DNA of 11,318 nucleotides, taken from contig DGDY01000080.1 in NCBI GenBank assembly GCA_002385675.1, forward strand, positions 1-11,318, read 5' to 3'. The stretch comes from Anaerolineales bacterium UBA3940. GTDB taxonomy: Bacteria > Chloroflexota > Anaerolineae > Aggregatilineales > UBA3940. Position numbers and translations under genes: made by a program. Numbering within the stretch: the stretch's first letter is position 1; every line of letters starts with the position of its first letter. This document shows, piece by piece, positions 1 to 7,033 of the stretch. The notes beneath the pieces are model-generated. The model was not told the origin of the DNA. It was given only the letters and a program-made list of their open reading frames with translations, and ran no database searches.

Positions 1-1151
1 CCACCCAGCCAGTCGAGCACGCGGTCAAAGAAGCCCTTATCCTGCGCAGGCGGCACGACAGCCTCGTCAAGCGTCTCGCCCAACTCCTGTAGCAGCTTCT
101 GCTGCTTGGGCGTGAGCTTGCGCGGGATCTTCACCTCGACCAACACCTCCAGGTCGCCGCGCCCGGAAGCCGTACCGTCACGACGGAGGCGAGGAACTCC
201 TAACCCCTTGAGCGTGAAAATTTCGCCCGGCTGCGTTCCCGGAGGGATGACCAGCTCTGCCTCGCCCTCGCCTTCCGGCGTGAGGATAGGCACCATGAGC
301 GTATGCCCGAGCGCAGCCTGCGCAATGTTGATCTGGAGCTTGATGCGCAGGTCGTCCCCGTGCCGGCGGAACAGAGGGTGATCGCGCACCGAGATGGCGA
401 TGTACAGATCGCCCGGCGGGCCGCCATTCGCGCCCGGTTCGCCCTCACCGCTGATACGGATCTGCGTGCCCTGATCCACCCCGGCAGGGATGCTGACCTT
501 CAGCGTGCGCATGCGGCGCACCTGGCCCCGGCCCCGGCACTCCGGGCACGGATGCGGGATGGTCTGCCCGGAGCCGTTGCAGGTCGGGCAGGTGGTGATG
601 TTGACCATCTGGCCGAGGAACGTCTGGCGGATGCTGCGCACCTCGCCCGTGCCGCCACAGGTGGTGCAGCGCTCCGGCGACGTACCCGGCGCGGCGCGCG
701 TGCCGGAGCACGTCGGGCAGGTGGTGGTCTGCTCAAATTCGATCTGCTTCTCGGTGCCAAACACCGCTTCGGCGAAGTCAACCGTCAGCCGGTACTGGAG
801 ATCCGCCCCACGGCGGGGGACCTGCCGCGAGGACTGGCGCGTCGTGCGGAATGCACCGCCGAAGAACTCGTCGAAGATGTCGGCCATGCCGCCGAACCCG
901 GCGAACGGGTCCGCGGCTGCCGTCGGGTCAACACCGGCATGGCCAAAGCGGTCGTAGGCAGCGCGTTTCTGAGGGTCGCTCAAAACCTCGTAGGCCTCGT
1001 TGATCTCCTTGAACTTCTCCTGCGCCCCCTCTTCCTTGTTAACATCCGGGTGGTACTGGCGCGCCTTGGCCCGGAATGCCCGCTTGATCTCCTCGCGCGT
1101 GGCGTTCCGGCTGACGCCGAGCACTTCATAGTAATCACGTTTAGCTGCCAT
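1..1151 (-). CDS. dnaJ: Chaperone protein DnaJ (Hsp40), 3' end cut by window edge
   Basis: Cytosolic co-chaperone that delivers unfolded clients to DnaK and stimulates its ATPase. Reading leftwards from the ATG at 1151-1149, 383 codons are open to the window edge. The J domain is at residues 1-70 with the HPD motif at 34-36, followed by a short Gly/Phe linker (about 75-105, including GFGG and FFGG). The zinc-binding region has four CxxCxGxG-type motifs starting at C145, C162, C188 and C202. The first is degenerate (CPTCSGTR, last Gly replaced by Arg). The C-terminal substrate-binding and dimerisation region follows. The family is usually about 370-385 residues, so only a few residues should be missing. 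The ribosome site upstream of the ATG is weak (GGAA). It has its own promoter and is separated from dnaK by an oppositely oriented flippase gene. Identification is secure; the true C-terminus is not visible. Confidence 0.97.
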   Translation of the reverse strand, partial: MAAKRDYYEVLGVSRNATREEIKRAFRAKARQYHPDVNKEEGAQEKFKEINEAYEVLSDPQKRAAYDRFGHAGVDPTAAADPFAGFGGMADIFDEFFGGAFRTTRQSSRQVPRRGADLQYRLTVDFAEAVFGTEKQIEFEQTTTCPTCSGTRAAPGTSPERCTTCGGTGEVRSIRQTFLGQMVNITTCPTCNGSGQTIPHPCPECRGRGQVRRMRTLKVSIPAGVDQGTQIRISGEGEPGANGGPPGDLYIAISVRDHPLFRRHGDDLRIKLQINIAQAALGHTLMVPILTPEGEGEAELVIPPGTQPGEIFTLKGLGVPRLRRDGTASGRGDLEVLVEVKIPRKLTPKQQKLLQELGETLDEAVVPPAQDKGFFDRVLDWLG

Positions 1152-1192
1152 ACGCCGCTAATTCCATTATCGGTCTGCGTGATGTATCAACT

Positions 1193-1202
1193 GTTTGCAA
1201 AC
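1193..1202. promoter_or_regulatory. Perfect 10-bp palindrome in dnaJ leader, possible operator
   Basis: GTTTGCAAAC is a perfect palindrome lying roughly +4 to +13 relative to the predicted dnaJ start of transcription, where a repressor would block initiation. Eight of its ten bases (GTTTGCAA) recur at 4962-4969 in the grpE-dnaK gap. No known regulator is recognised, so operator function is an inference from position and symmetry only. Confidence 0.3.
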
Positions 1203-1212
1203 TCAAAGAGTT

Positions 1213-1240
1213 ATTATAGCGAACCATGCCAGATGCTCAA
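1213..1240 (-). promoter_or_regulatory. Putative dnaJ promoter (sigma70-type)
   Basis: On the minus strand TTGAGC (1240-1235) is followed after 16 bases by a perfect TATAAT (1218-1213). Transcription would start near 1206, giving a leader of about 55 bases before the dnaJ ATG at 1151. This gives dnaJ independent expression, which fits its separation from hrcA-grpE-dnaK. No CIRCE-like TTAGCACTC repeat is visible around it. This is a sequence-pattern prediction. Confidence 0.65.
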
Positions 1241-1288
1241 TCCGGCAAGCGAGCCGGGTAAAGCCACCTGTGGCATCACCCTCATAGC

Positions 1289-1297
1289 TGCTATACT
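1289..1297 (+). promoter_or_regulatory. Putative extended -10 promoter for the flippase gene
   Basis: TGCTATACT matches an extended -10 (TGn followed by TATACT, 5/6 to TATAAT). No good -35 hexamer is present, as is common for extended -10 promoters. Transcription would begin near 1304, giving a leader of about 50 bases that includes the hairpin at 1313-1327. It diverges from the dnaJ promoter about 70 bases away. Confidence 0.45.
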
Positions 1298-1312
1298 ATC
1301 TGGCCGTATCGC

Positions 1313-1327
1313 GGGAGCATCGCTCCC
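1313..1327 (+). other. Hairpin in flippase 5' leader, possible attenuator
   Basis: GGGAGC and GCTCCC form a perfect 6-bp stem around ATC, followed by the T-rich stretch TATTTATTT. It sits between the predicted transcription start and the GTG start codon, so it could act as a leaky terminator or a leader structure. Its core GGAGCATCGC also occurs at 2867-2876, just past the other end of the flippase gene. Function is unproven. Confidence 0.35.
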
Positions 1328-1354
1328 TATTTATTTAGGCCATAAGAGACGGAC

Positions 1355-2818
1355 GTGACATCCACAACCGAGCAACCTGCCAAGCTGTTCCAGCGCATCG
1401 CCTCCGGGACGCTGCATCTCGGCATCGCCCAGTATGGCTCCATGGCGATCGGGCTGATCAAGATGCCCATCCTCGCGCGCCTCGTCGCCCCGGAGATTTT
1501 TGGCGTCGTGGCGCTTGCCACCGCATGGACCTCTTTCATGCAGATATTCCGGCTGGAGCTGCGCGAGGTAGTCATCGCAGACCCGCAGGGTCACGCCGCC
1601 CGGCTGAACACCCAGTTCGTCATCGAGTTGATCTCATCGCTGCCGGGCATCCTGATCGCATTAGTACTGTACCTTGCGTGGCCCGGCCTGGCGACCACCG
1701 CCGCCTGGACGGCGATCTTCGCGATCCTCGGTATGCGGATCATCCACGCCGCCACCTCGACGCCCCTATACATCCTGCATCGGGACATCCGTCAGTCAAC
1801 CATCACACGGCTGACGCTACTCGGCTTCGGGCTTGGCTTCGCCGCGAGCGTTATCCTTGCCTGGCAGGGCTACCCACTGGCCGCACTCATCGCTGACGCC
1901 ATTCTGCCGTCAATCACGGTGGGCGTTGGCGCATGGCTGGCCACCAACTGGCGCCCCTCGCTTGCCTGGGACCCGGACGTCGCCCGCGACGTGTACGGCT
2001 TCGCGCTCACCCTCTGGACAAGCGCCCTGCTCCAGAAGATCATGTTCGAAGGGGACGACTGGTTCGTTGGGCGCTTTGCCGGCAATCAGCGGCTCGGCTT
2101 CTATTCCCGCGCCTATGCCACCGCCAAGATGCCGATGGACGTGTTTGGCGGGACGATAGGCGGTATCGGCCTCACGATGTACGCCAACGCACGGACGATT
2201 GGCCGCGACTACTTGAGCCGCGTTTACGCCTTTGCGACCTGGTTGCTCACGCGCATCGTCGCCTGGTCAAGCATCGTGTTCCTTGCCGCGGCGGACGAGA
2301 TCGTCGCCGTGCTGCTCGGCCCGAACTGGGGGCCAGTGCCGCTCATCCTGCGCCTGCTCGCCCTGTACATGCTGGGCCGCCCGCTGTGGCAGAACAACTC
2401 GCAACTGCTGATCGCCATTCGCCAGGAGGGTTCGTACCGCCTGACGCTGGTGCTCCAGGCCGCGGTGCTGATCCTCCTGGGCATTCCCACCATTTACTTC
2501 TACGGGGCGGAGGGAGCCGCGGCAGCGTCGAGCATCATGATGCTGCTGGGGCTCATCGCCTCACAGCGGCTCGCAGCACGGCACGTCAGCGCGTCGCTGT
2601 GGGAGCTGTACGGGCTGCCGCTGGTGCTGGTCGTCGTCCTCACCCCCCTGGCATACTGGCTCGGCGCCATGCTTGAGGTCAACACCATCATCACGCTGCT
2701 GTTCAAGGGCGCGTTTGTCACGCTGGTGTTTGCCGGTGCGGTTCTCCTGTTCGAGCCCCGCCAGCGCGACCAGATCATCCGCATGGTCCGCGCCTTTCTG
2801 CACAGGGAAGGTGCTTAG
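1355..2818 (+). CDS. Wzx-like polysaccharide/oligosaccharide flippase (MOP superfamily)
   Basis: Integral membrane protein of 487 residues, predicted to move lipid-linked sugar units across the cytoplasmic membrane for exopolysaccharide or cell-surface glycan assembly. It is mostly hydrophobic, with roughly 12-14 membrane segments spread over the chain. The family-typical mid-protein segment is clear: DDWFVGRFAG starts at residue 234 and is followed by LGFYSRAYATAKMP, as in the Polysacc_synt_3/RfbX group. Length is normal for the family (about 420-500). The start is a GTG at 1355 with only a weak purine-rich site (GAGACGGA) before it; no nearby ATG would retain the first membrane segment. It stands alone, with no glycosyltransferase or polymerase beside it, between dnaJ and dnaK and convergent with dnaK. 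The transported substrate cannot be inferred. Other members of the MOP superfamily are less likely. Confidence 0.85.
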   Translation: MTSTTEQPAKLFQRIASGTLHLGIAQYGSMAIGLIKMPILARLVAPEIFGVVALATAWTSFMQIFRLELREVVIADPQGHAARLNTQFVIELISSLPGILIALVLYLAWPGLATTAAWTAIFAILGMRIIHAATSTPLYILHRDIRQSTITRLTLLGFGLGFAASVILAWQGYPLAALIADAILPSITVGVGAWLATNWRPSLAWDPDVARDVYGFALTLWTSALLQKIMFEGDDWFVGRFAGNQRLGFYSRAYATAKMPMDVFGGTIGGIGLTMYANARTIGRDYLSRVYAFATWLLTRIVAWSSIVFLAAADEIVAVLLGPNWGPVPLILRLLALYMLGRPLWQNNSQLLIAIRQEGSYRLTLVLQAAVLILLGIPTIYFYGAEGAAAASSIMMLLGLIASQRLAARHVSASLWELYGLPLVLVVVLTPLAYWLGAMLEVNTIITLLFKGAFVTLVFAGAVLLFEPRQRDQIIRMVRAFLHREGA

Positions 2819-2834
2819 CTCGCCCGGGTTCGCT

Positions 2835-2919
2835 GGTAGGGGCGGCTCCAATGATGCGGTCGATGCGGAGCATCGCGCATCACAGCCGCCCATGGGCCGG
2901 TCTCAGACCGGCCCCTACC
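2835..2919. repeat. Composite palindromic repeat able to fold as a three-way junction
   Basis: The ends GGTAGGGGC (2835-2843) and GCCCCTACC (2911-2919) are inverted repeats. Inside lie two arms. Arm 1 pairs GGCGGCT (2841-2847) with AGCCGCC (2884-2890) and contains a further stem: GATGCG (2853-2858) with CGCATC (2876-2881), and CGATGC (2861-2866) with GCATCG (2870-2875). Arm 2 pairs GGGCCGGTCT (2894-2903) with AGACCGGCCC (2905-2914). The left end shares 15 bases with 11000-11014, so this belongs to a dispersed repeat family. It lies between the converging flippase and dnaK genes, where it could also stop transcription, although no T-run follows. Confidence 0.8.
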
Positions 2920-2968
2920 AACCTCTTGGCAGATCCCCCAGCCTCACATCGAGCGCTGCGCCTCGATC

Positions 2969-3000
2969 AAAACAGGGGCACAGGTCCCCCTGCGCCCCTG
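2969..3000 (-). terminator. Rho-independent terminator of dnaK
   Basis: Read on the minus strand, a stem is formed by CAGGGGC (2973-2979) with GCCCCTG (2994-3000), continued after one A/C mismatch by CAGG (2981-2984) with CCTG (2989-2992), with a four-base loop. It is followed by TTTT (2972-2969) and lies 36 bases past the dnaK stop codon. A second small dyad (ATCGAG 2948-2953 with CTCGAT 2962-2967) lies immediately beyond. This ends the hrcA-grpE-dnaK unit before the flippase, so dnaJ is not expected to be co-transcribed. Confidence 0.65.
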
Positions 3001-3036
3001 CCGTGAATGTCCCGCCTATCCGCAGGTCGCAGAGGC

Positions 3037-4914
3037 TTACTCCTCGACGACCTCGCCCTCGACGACGTCCTCTCCGCCCCGGTCACCGCCTGACTCGCCA
3101 CCAGTCGTGCTGCCTGACTGGTACATCTGCGCGCCAAGCTGCTGCACCTCGCGCATCAGATCATCCGTCGCGCTGCGGATGCGAGCTGCGTCGTTGGAAT
3201 CCATCGTCTTGCGCACCTCGTCGATCTTCTCCTGCGTGCGCTTCTTGGCGTCCTCCGGCAGGCGGTCGCCGTAATCCCGCAGGAGCTTCTCGGCAGAGTA
3301 CACGGTGCTATCGGCCTGATTGCGGGCCTCCTGCAGATCACGCAGCTTGCGGTCTTCCTCGGCGTAGCGCTCGGCTTCCTTGATCATCTGCTCGATCTCG
3401 CTCTCGCTGAGACCGCTTGAGGCAGTGATGGTGATGCTCTGCTCGCGCCCGGTCGCCTTGTCCTTGGCCGACACGTTCAGGATGCCATCGGCGTCGATGT
3501 CAAAGGTGACTTCGATCTGCGGGATGCCGCGCGGCGCGGGCGGAATACCATCCAGGATGAACCGGCCAAGCGACTTGTTGTCCTTCGCCATCGGGCGCTC
3601 GCCCTGCACGACGTGGATCTCCACCTGCGACTGGTTATCCGCCGCCGTGCTGAAGATCTGGCTCTTGGACACCGGGATGGTCGTGTTGCGCTCGATGATC
3701 GGCGTGGCCACGCCGCCCAGCGTCTCAACGCTCAGCGTCAGCGGGGTCACGTCGAGCAGCAGCACGTCCTTGACCTCGCCGCCGAGCACACCCGCCTGGA
3801 TAGCCGCGCCGAGCGCGACGACCTCGTCGGGATTGACACCCTTGTGCGGCTCCTTGCCGAAGTACTCGGCCACCGCCCGCTGGATGGCCGGCATGCGCGT
3901 CATACCACCGACCAGGATGACCTCGTCCACATCGCGCTTGCTGATACCCGCATCGGCCAGGGCCTTATCTACCGGCTCCAGCGTGCGCTGGATCAGGTCA
4001 TCGACAAGTTGCTCCAGCTTGGAGCGCGTGAGCGTCATCTGCAGGTGCTTCGGCCCGCTGGCGTCCGCCGTGATATACGGCAGGTTGATCTCTGTCTCCA
4101 GCTTGGTCGAGAGTTCCTTCTTGGCGTTCTCAGCGGCCTCACGCAGGCGCTGGAGCGCCGGACGGTCGTTGCGCAGGTCGATGCCCTGCTCGGCAAGGAA
4201 CTGGTCGGCGATCCAGTCCACAATACGCTGGTCGAAGTCGTCCCCACCGAGGAACGTGTCGCCGTTCGTCGCACGCACCTCGAACACGCCCTCGCCAACG
4301 TCCAGAATGCTGATGTCGAACGTACCGCCGCCCAGGTCATACACGGCGATGGTCTGGTCTTCCTTGCGATCCAGCCCGTAGGCCAGCGACGAGGCGGTCG
4401 GCTCGTTGATAATGCGTAGCACTTCAAGCCCGGCAATACGGCCCGCGTCCTTGGTGGCCTGGCGCTGGCTGTCGTTGAAGTAAGCAGGCACCGTAATGAC
4501 CGCCTGGGTCACCTCTTCACCCAGGTAGGCCTCCGCGTCCATCTTGATCTTTTGCAGAATCATCGCGGAGATCTCCGGAGGCGAGTACTCGGTGCCACCC
4601 ATCTTGACGCGCACGTCACCGTTGGGGGCGCGGGTCACGGTGTAGGGCACGCTCTTGATGCCGCGCTGCACCACGTCGTCGTCAAAGCGGCGACCAATGA
4701 AGCGCTTGATCGAGTAGATGGTGTTTTCAGGGTTGACGACGGCCTGGCGCTTCGCTAACTGGCCTACAATTCTCTGGCCGTTCTTATCAACGGCGACGAC
4801 GGACGGGAAGATACGGCCGCCCTCCGCCGAGGGGATAACGGTCGGCTCACCGCCCTCCATCACCGCGGCGACGGAGTTCGTCGTCCCGAGGTCAATGCCA
4901 ATAATCTTTGCCAT
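3037..4914 (-). CDS. dnaK: Chaperone protein DnaK (Hsp70)
   Basis: ATP-driven cytosolic chaperone of 625 residues that binds and releases unfolded polypeptides with DnaJ and GrpE. The nucleotide-binding domain shows GIDLGTTNS at 6-14, the catalytic lysine K70 in [15 protein letters not shown] from E171, and the phosphate loop DLGGGTF at 193-199. The interdomain linker [10 protein letters not shown] (383-392) leads into the substrate-binding domain and the helical lid. The tail is Gly-rich and then acidic (ending EGEVVEE). The segment around K70 includes the stretch of about 24 residues that Firmicutes and Actinobacteria lack, so this is the insert-containing form. The ATG at 4914 is preceded by AAAGGGGAG about 10 bases upstream. 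A gap of 72 bases separates it from grpE, consistent with co-transcription; only a weak internal promoter-like pattern is seen there. Full length, no lesions. Confidence 0.99.
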   Translation of the reverse strand: MAKIIGIDLGTTNSVAAVMEGGEPTVIPSAEGGRIFPSVVAVDKNGQRIVGQLAKRQAVVNPENTIYSIKRFIGRRFDDDVVQRGIKSVPYTVTRAPNGDVRVKMGGTEYSPPEISAMILQKIKMDAEAYLGEEVTQAVITVPAYFNDSQRQATKDAGRIAGLEVLRIINEPTASSLAYGLDRKEDQTIAVYDLGGGTFDISILDVGEGVFEVRATNGDTFLGGDDFDQRIVDWIADQFLAEQGIDLRNDRPALQRLREAAENAKKELSTKLETEINLPYITADASGPKHLQMTLTRSKLEQLVDDLIQRTLEPVDKALADAGISKRDVDEVILVGGMTRMPAIQRAVAEYFGKEPHKGVNPDEVVALGAAIQAGVLGGEVKDVLLLDVTPLTLSVETLGGVATPIIERNTTIPVSKSQIFSTAADNQSQVEIHVVQGERPMAKDNKSLGRFILDGIPPAPRGIPQIEVTFDIDADGILNVSAKDKATGREQSITITASSGLSESEIEQMIKEAERYAEEDRKLRDLQEARNQADSTVYSAEKLLRDYGDRLPEDAKKRTQEKIDEVRKTMDSNDAARIRSATDDLMREVQQLGAQMYQSGSTTGGESGGDRGGEDVVEGEVVEE

Positions 4915-4986
4915 ACCTGAATTACTCCCCTTTACAAAGTGTGTTAAAGAACATCCGGGTAGTTTGCAATCCTGTTACATGCCGCC

Positions 4987-5655
4987 TCACTCGGCGACGA
5001 CGACGAGAGCAGGCCGGATAACCCGGTCCTCGAGCTTGTAGCCCTTGCGCAGCACTTCGATCACCGTGCCGGGCTCGGCCTCCGGGTCGGCCCGGCGCAT
5101 CACTGCTTCATGAACCTCCGGGTCGAAAGGCTCTCCGGCAGCAGGGATCTCCTGCACGCCCTGCTCCTGCAGCGTCGTCTGGAATTTACGGTGGATGAGC
5201 ACGATGCCCGCCACCCAGTCATGGTCTTTAAGGTCGTCCGGCAGGTTTTCCATCGCGAGGTCAAAGTCGTCCAGCACCGGCAGCAGGCTGTTGATGGCCT
5301 CGCCGCGCAGCATGATCTGCCACTGGCTGCGGTCGCGCTCGGTGCGCTTGCGGAAGTTGGCAAGCTCGGCGCGAGCACGCTGCCAGCCATCGAGATATTC
5401 GGCAGCCTCGGCCCTTGCCTCCTCAAGCAGAGCCCGGAGATTAGCCGGGTCGGTTTCGCTCTCGGCCTCAGCCTCGGTCTCCGCCTCTGCCTCTGCTACT
5501 GCCTCGGTTTCGGCCTCGGCCTCAGTTTCCGCCTGTGCCTCGGCGGCAGCCTCCTGCACAGTTGCCTCGCCGCTCTCCTGCTCGGCTTCAGGCTCCGGTA
5601 CAGTCTGTTCCATGTCCTGTTGGTCTCGCTTACCGTCGAGTTTGTTGTCGGTCAC
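4987..5655 (-). CDS. grpE: Protein GrpE, nucleotide exchange factor for DnaK
   Basis: A 222-residue dimeric factor that releases ADP from DnaK and resets the folding cycle. The C-terminal half carries the GrpE core: a long helix (about 70-125), LLPVLDDFDLAMENL at 124-138, and the beta domain with FDPEVHEAV at 177-185 and GYKLEDRVIRPALVVV at 205-220. The first 70 residues are a strongly acidic Glu/Ala/Thr low-complexity tail with no fold signature. The start is GTG at 5655, chosen because AAAGGTGG (5666-5659) lies directly upstream. The alternative ATG at 5613 has only AGGA one base away and would drop 14 residues. It lies between hrcA (155-base gap) and dnaK (72-base gap). The family is typically about 180-220 residues. 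Confidence 0.98.
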   Translation of the reverse strand: MTDNKLDGKRDQQDMEQTVPEPEAEQESGEATVQEAAAEAQAETEAEAETEAVAEAEAETEAEAESETDPANLRALLEEARAEAAEYLDGWQRARAELANFRKRTERDRSQWQIMLRGEAINSLLPVLDDFDLAMENLPDDLKDHDWVAGIVLIHRKFQTTLQEQGVQEIPAAGEPFDPEVHEAVMRRADPEAEPGTVIEVLRKGYKLEDRVIRPALVVVAE

Positions 5656-5658
5656 GAT

Positions 5659-5666
5659 CCACCTTT
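5659..5666 (-). promoter_or_regulatory. Ribosome binding site fixing the grpE GTG start
   Basis: AAAGGTGG on the minus strand matches seven of eight bases of AAAGGAGG and sits three bases before GTG at 5655. It supports the non-ATG start over the downstream ATG at 5613. Confidence 0.6.
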
Positions 5667-5755
5667 TGTGTTAGCGTTCGAGGTATTCCATGTGGTTGAT
5701 GTTACCGCGTGAATTTTAGCCGTACTACGTTAGACCCGCGTAAGATCGGCGGCGA

Positions 5756-5783
5756 GTTAGCCCGTCTGAGCGGCACTTCTAAC
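5756..5783. promoter_or_regulatory. Dyad in hrcA-grpE gap, weakly CIRCE-like
   Basis: GTTAG (5756-5760) and CTAAC (5779-5783) form an inverted repeat, with CCG/CGG possibly adding an inner stem. The outer TTAGC and CTAA resemble the ends of CIRCE, but the inner arms do not match and the spacing is one base short. A TAAAAT hexamer (5718-5713, minus strand), a possible grpE -10, lies about 40 bases downstream, without a convincing -35. It could be a decayed operator, a processing hairpin or chance. Nothing else is recognised in the 155 bases between hrcA and grpE. Confidence 0.2.
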
Positions 5784-5810
5784 GCAGCTCATACAGGCGC
5801 ACCGGGCGGG

Positions 5811-6917
5811 TTAATCCTGGGGCTCCTGCTCGCCGTAAATTTCGATCAGCATGTCCGTCATCAGCCCGGCGACGTAGCGTACCGCCGAGATGGCGCGGCC
5901 ATAATGCAGGCGCGTCGGGCCGAGCACGCCGAGCGTCCCGGTTGCCGTGCCGTGCCCGTAACGTGAGAGGACCATGCTGGTATGGCTCAGTTCCTCCCAG
6001 CGCCCTTCCCCGGCGATCATCACCTGCACGCCATACGTGTCGGCGGCAAGCGCCTCACTCAGGACCTCTTCAAGCAGGCTCTGCTCCTCCAGCAGGCGCA
6101 GCGCCTGCCGCGCGCCGATGCTGTCTACCTCGGCAAGCATGCGCGTCAGGTCCTCGCGCTGGCGCTCATCGGTCACTTGCAGGTTGTTCACCAGGTAATG
6201 CGGGTCGAGGATGTTGACGAGGCCATCCGTGAAGACCATACGGTGCGAACGCCCGGTGCGGTCGAGCACGTCCGCGACGAGGTTCATGATCTCCTGGTCG
6301 AGTGTGGGTGCATGGCGAGCCATCGCGCGGATACGATCCGCACTGCGCCCGATGAACTGGCGGTTCAGCCGCGCCGCCACGGCGCTCAGCGTCTCCTGGC
6401 TGACAGGCTCCGCCAGACACAGCATCTGCTGGCGAACCGCGCCGTTCTCCAGCACGACGACAAGCAGCACCATCCGGCCCTGCGTCTGGATCAACTCCAG
6501 ATGCTTGAAGTTCGCTTCCTTAATGCGCGGCGACGTGACCAGTGACGCGATGCGTGTGGTGTTCGCGAGCACCGACGCCGCCAACCGCATCCATTGCTCA
6601 AGGTCCAGGCTGACCTGGTGGAACTGGTGGCGGATGGTTCGCTCTTCCACCGGGGAGAGGACGGTATCGCCAAGCAGCCGCTGCACAAAATAGCGGTAGC
6701 CCTCCTGCGTGGGGATACGGCCTGCGGAGGTATGCGGCGATTCGATGAGGCCTGCCTCCTCCAGCACCGCCATGTCGTTGCGGACAGTGGCAGGGCTGAC
6801 GTCAAGCTGATAGCGCTCGACGAGCGCCTTCGAGCCGACGGGCGTCGGCACGTTGACGTACTCGCGGATGATCAGGCTGAGGATCGTTTCCTGCCGCTTG
6901 GTAAGTTCTAACACCAT
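5811..6917 (-). CDS. hrcA: Heat-inducible transcription repressor HrcA
   Basis: DNA-binding repressor of 368 residues that binds CIRCE and silences class I heat-shock genes; in the family its activity depends on GroEL. The N-terminal winged helix-turn-helix (about 1-75) contains the hallmark SPATVRNDMAVLEEAGLIESPHTSAGRIPT-type region at 41-70, followed by YRYFVQRLL. The rest is the GAF-like domain with its inserted dimerisation segment, ending YGEQEPQD. The ATG at 6917 is preceded by GGGGAG and AGGAG sequences. It is the first gene of the minus-strand unit, with a strong promoter and CIRCE directly upstream, so it probably represses itself together with grpE and dnaK. No groEL/groES is present in this window. 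It is slightly longer than the usual 340-350 residues; no damage is seen. Confidence 0.98.
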   Translation of the reverse strand: MVLELTKRQETILSLIIREYVNVPTPVGSKALVERYQLDVSPATVRNDMAVLEEAGLIESPHTSAGRIPTQEGYRYFVQRLLGDTVLSPVEERTIRHQFHQVSLDLEQWMRLAASVLANTTRIASLVTSPRIKEANFKHLELIQTQGRMVLLVVVLENGAVRQQMLCLAEPVSQETLSAVAARLNRQFIGRSADRIRAMARHAPTLDQEIMNLVADVLDRTGRSHRMVFTDGLVNILDPHYLVNNLQVTDERQREDLTRMLAEVDSIGARQALRLLEEQSLLEEVLSEALAADTYGVQVMIAGEGRWEELSHTSMVLSRYGHGTATGTLGVLGPTRLHYGRAISAVRYVAGLMTDMLIEIYGEQEPQD

Positions 6918-6930
6918 CTCCTACTCCCCA

Positions 6931-6957
6931 TTAGCACTCGTGCACTTCGACTGCTAA
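6931..6957. promoter_or_regulatory. CIRCE operator (HrcA binding site)
   Basis: TTAGCACTC (6931-6939), a nine-base spacer and GACTGCTAA (6949-6957) match the CIRCE consensus TTAGCACTC-N9-GAGTGCTAA with a single mismatch in the second arm. It lies in the transcribed leader of hrcA, about 14 bases upstream of the ATG and just past the predicted transcription start, the usual location. This predicts HrcA autoregulation and repression of the downstream grpE-dnaK. Confidence 0.95.
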
Positions 6958-6973
6958 CCCGTGCCATTGGTTC

Positions 6974-7002
6974 ATATTATACTGGACATGGGCCGCTGTC
7001 AA
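6974..7002 (-). promoter_or_regulatory. hrcA (hrcA-grpE-dnaK) promoter
   Basis: On the minus strand a perfect -35 TTGACA (7002-6997) is followed by TATAAT (6981-6976) after 15 bases, or by the overlapping TAATAT (6979-6974) at the preferred 17-base spacing. Transcription would start near 6967, placing CIRCE at about +10. It is a vegetative sigma70-type promoter, as expected where control is by repressor and not by a heat-shock sigma factor. Confidence 0.85.
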
Positions 7003-7033
7003 CACTCGTGGCAATGCCCTCTCCATCTAATAT

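Noticed and set aside
1152..1354. Small RNA or riboswitch in the dnaJ-flippase gap
   Set aside because: No recognised riboswitch core or tRNA-like fold; the content is explained by two divergent promoters, a short palindrome and one hairpin.
303..1358. Long plus-strand open frame (351 codons) over dnaJ
   Set aside because: It lies antisense to the well-supported dnaJ, its translation is Arg/Ala-rich with no recognisable family, and such mirror frames are common in high-GC DNA.
3380..4419. Long plus-strand open frames over dnaK (333 and 268 codons)
   Set aside because: They are antisense to conserved dnaK; the translations are Ser/Arg-rich or shadow-like with no domain motif and no ribosome site.
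4941..4969. Internal promoter between grpE and dnaK
   Set aside because: TTGCAA and TAACAC at 17-base spacing on the minus strand match consensus at only about 4/6 and 3/6, too weak to call.
5450..5597. CRISPR-like or tandem-repeat array
   Set aside because: The repetitive DNA is imperfect hexamers in frame within grpE and encodes the Glu/Ala tail; there are no spacers or long repeats.
5756..5783. Second CIRCE upstream of grpE
   Set aside because: Only the outermost TTAGC and CTAA agree; the inner arms fail and the spacing is off by one. It is recorded only as a weak dyad.
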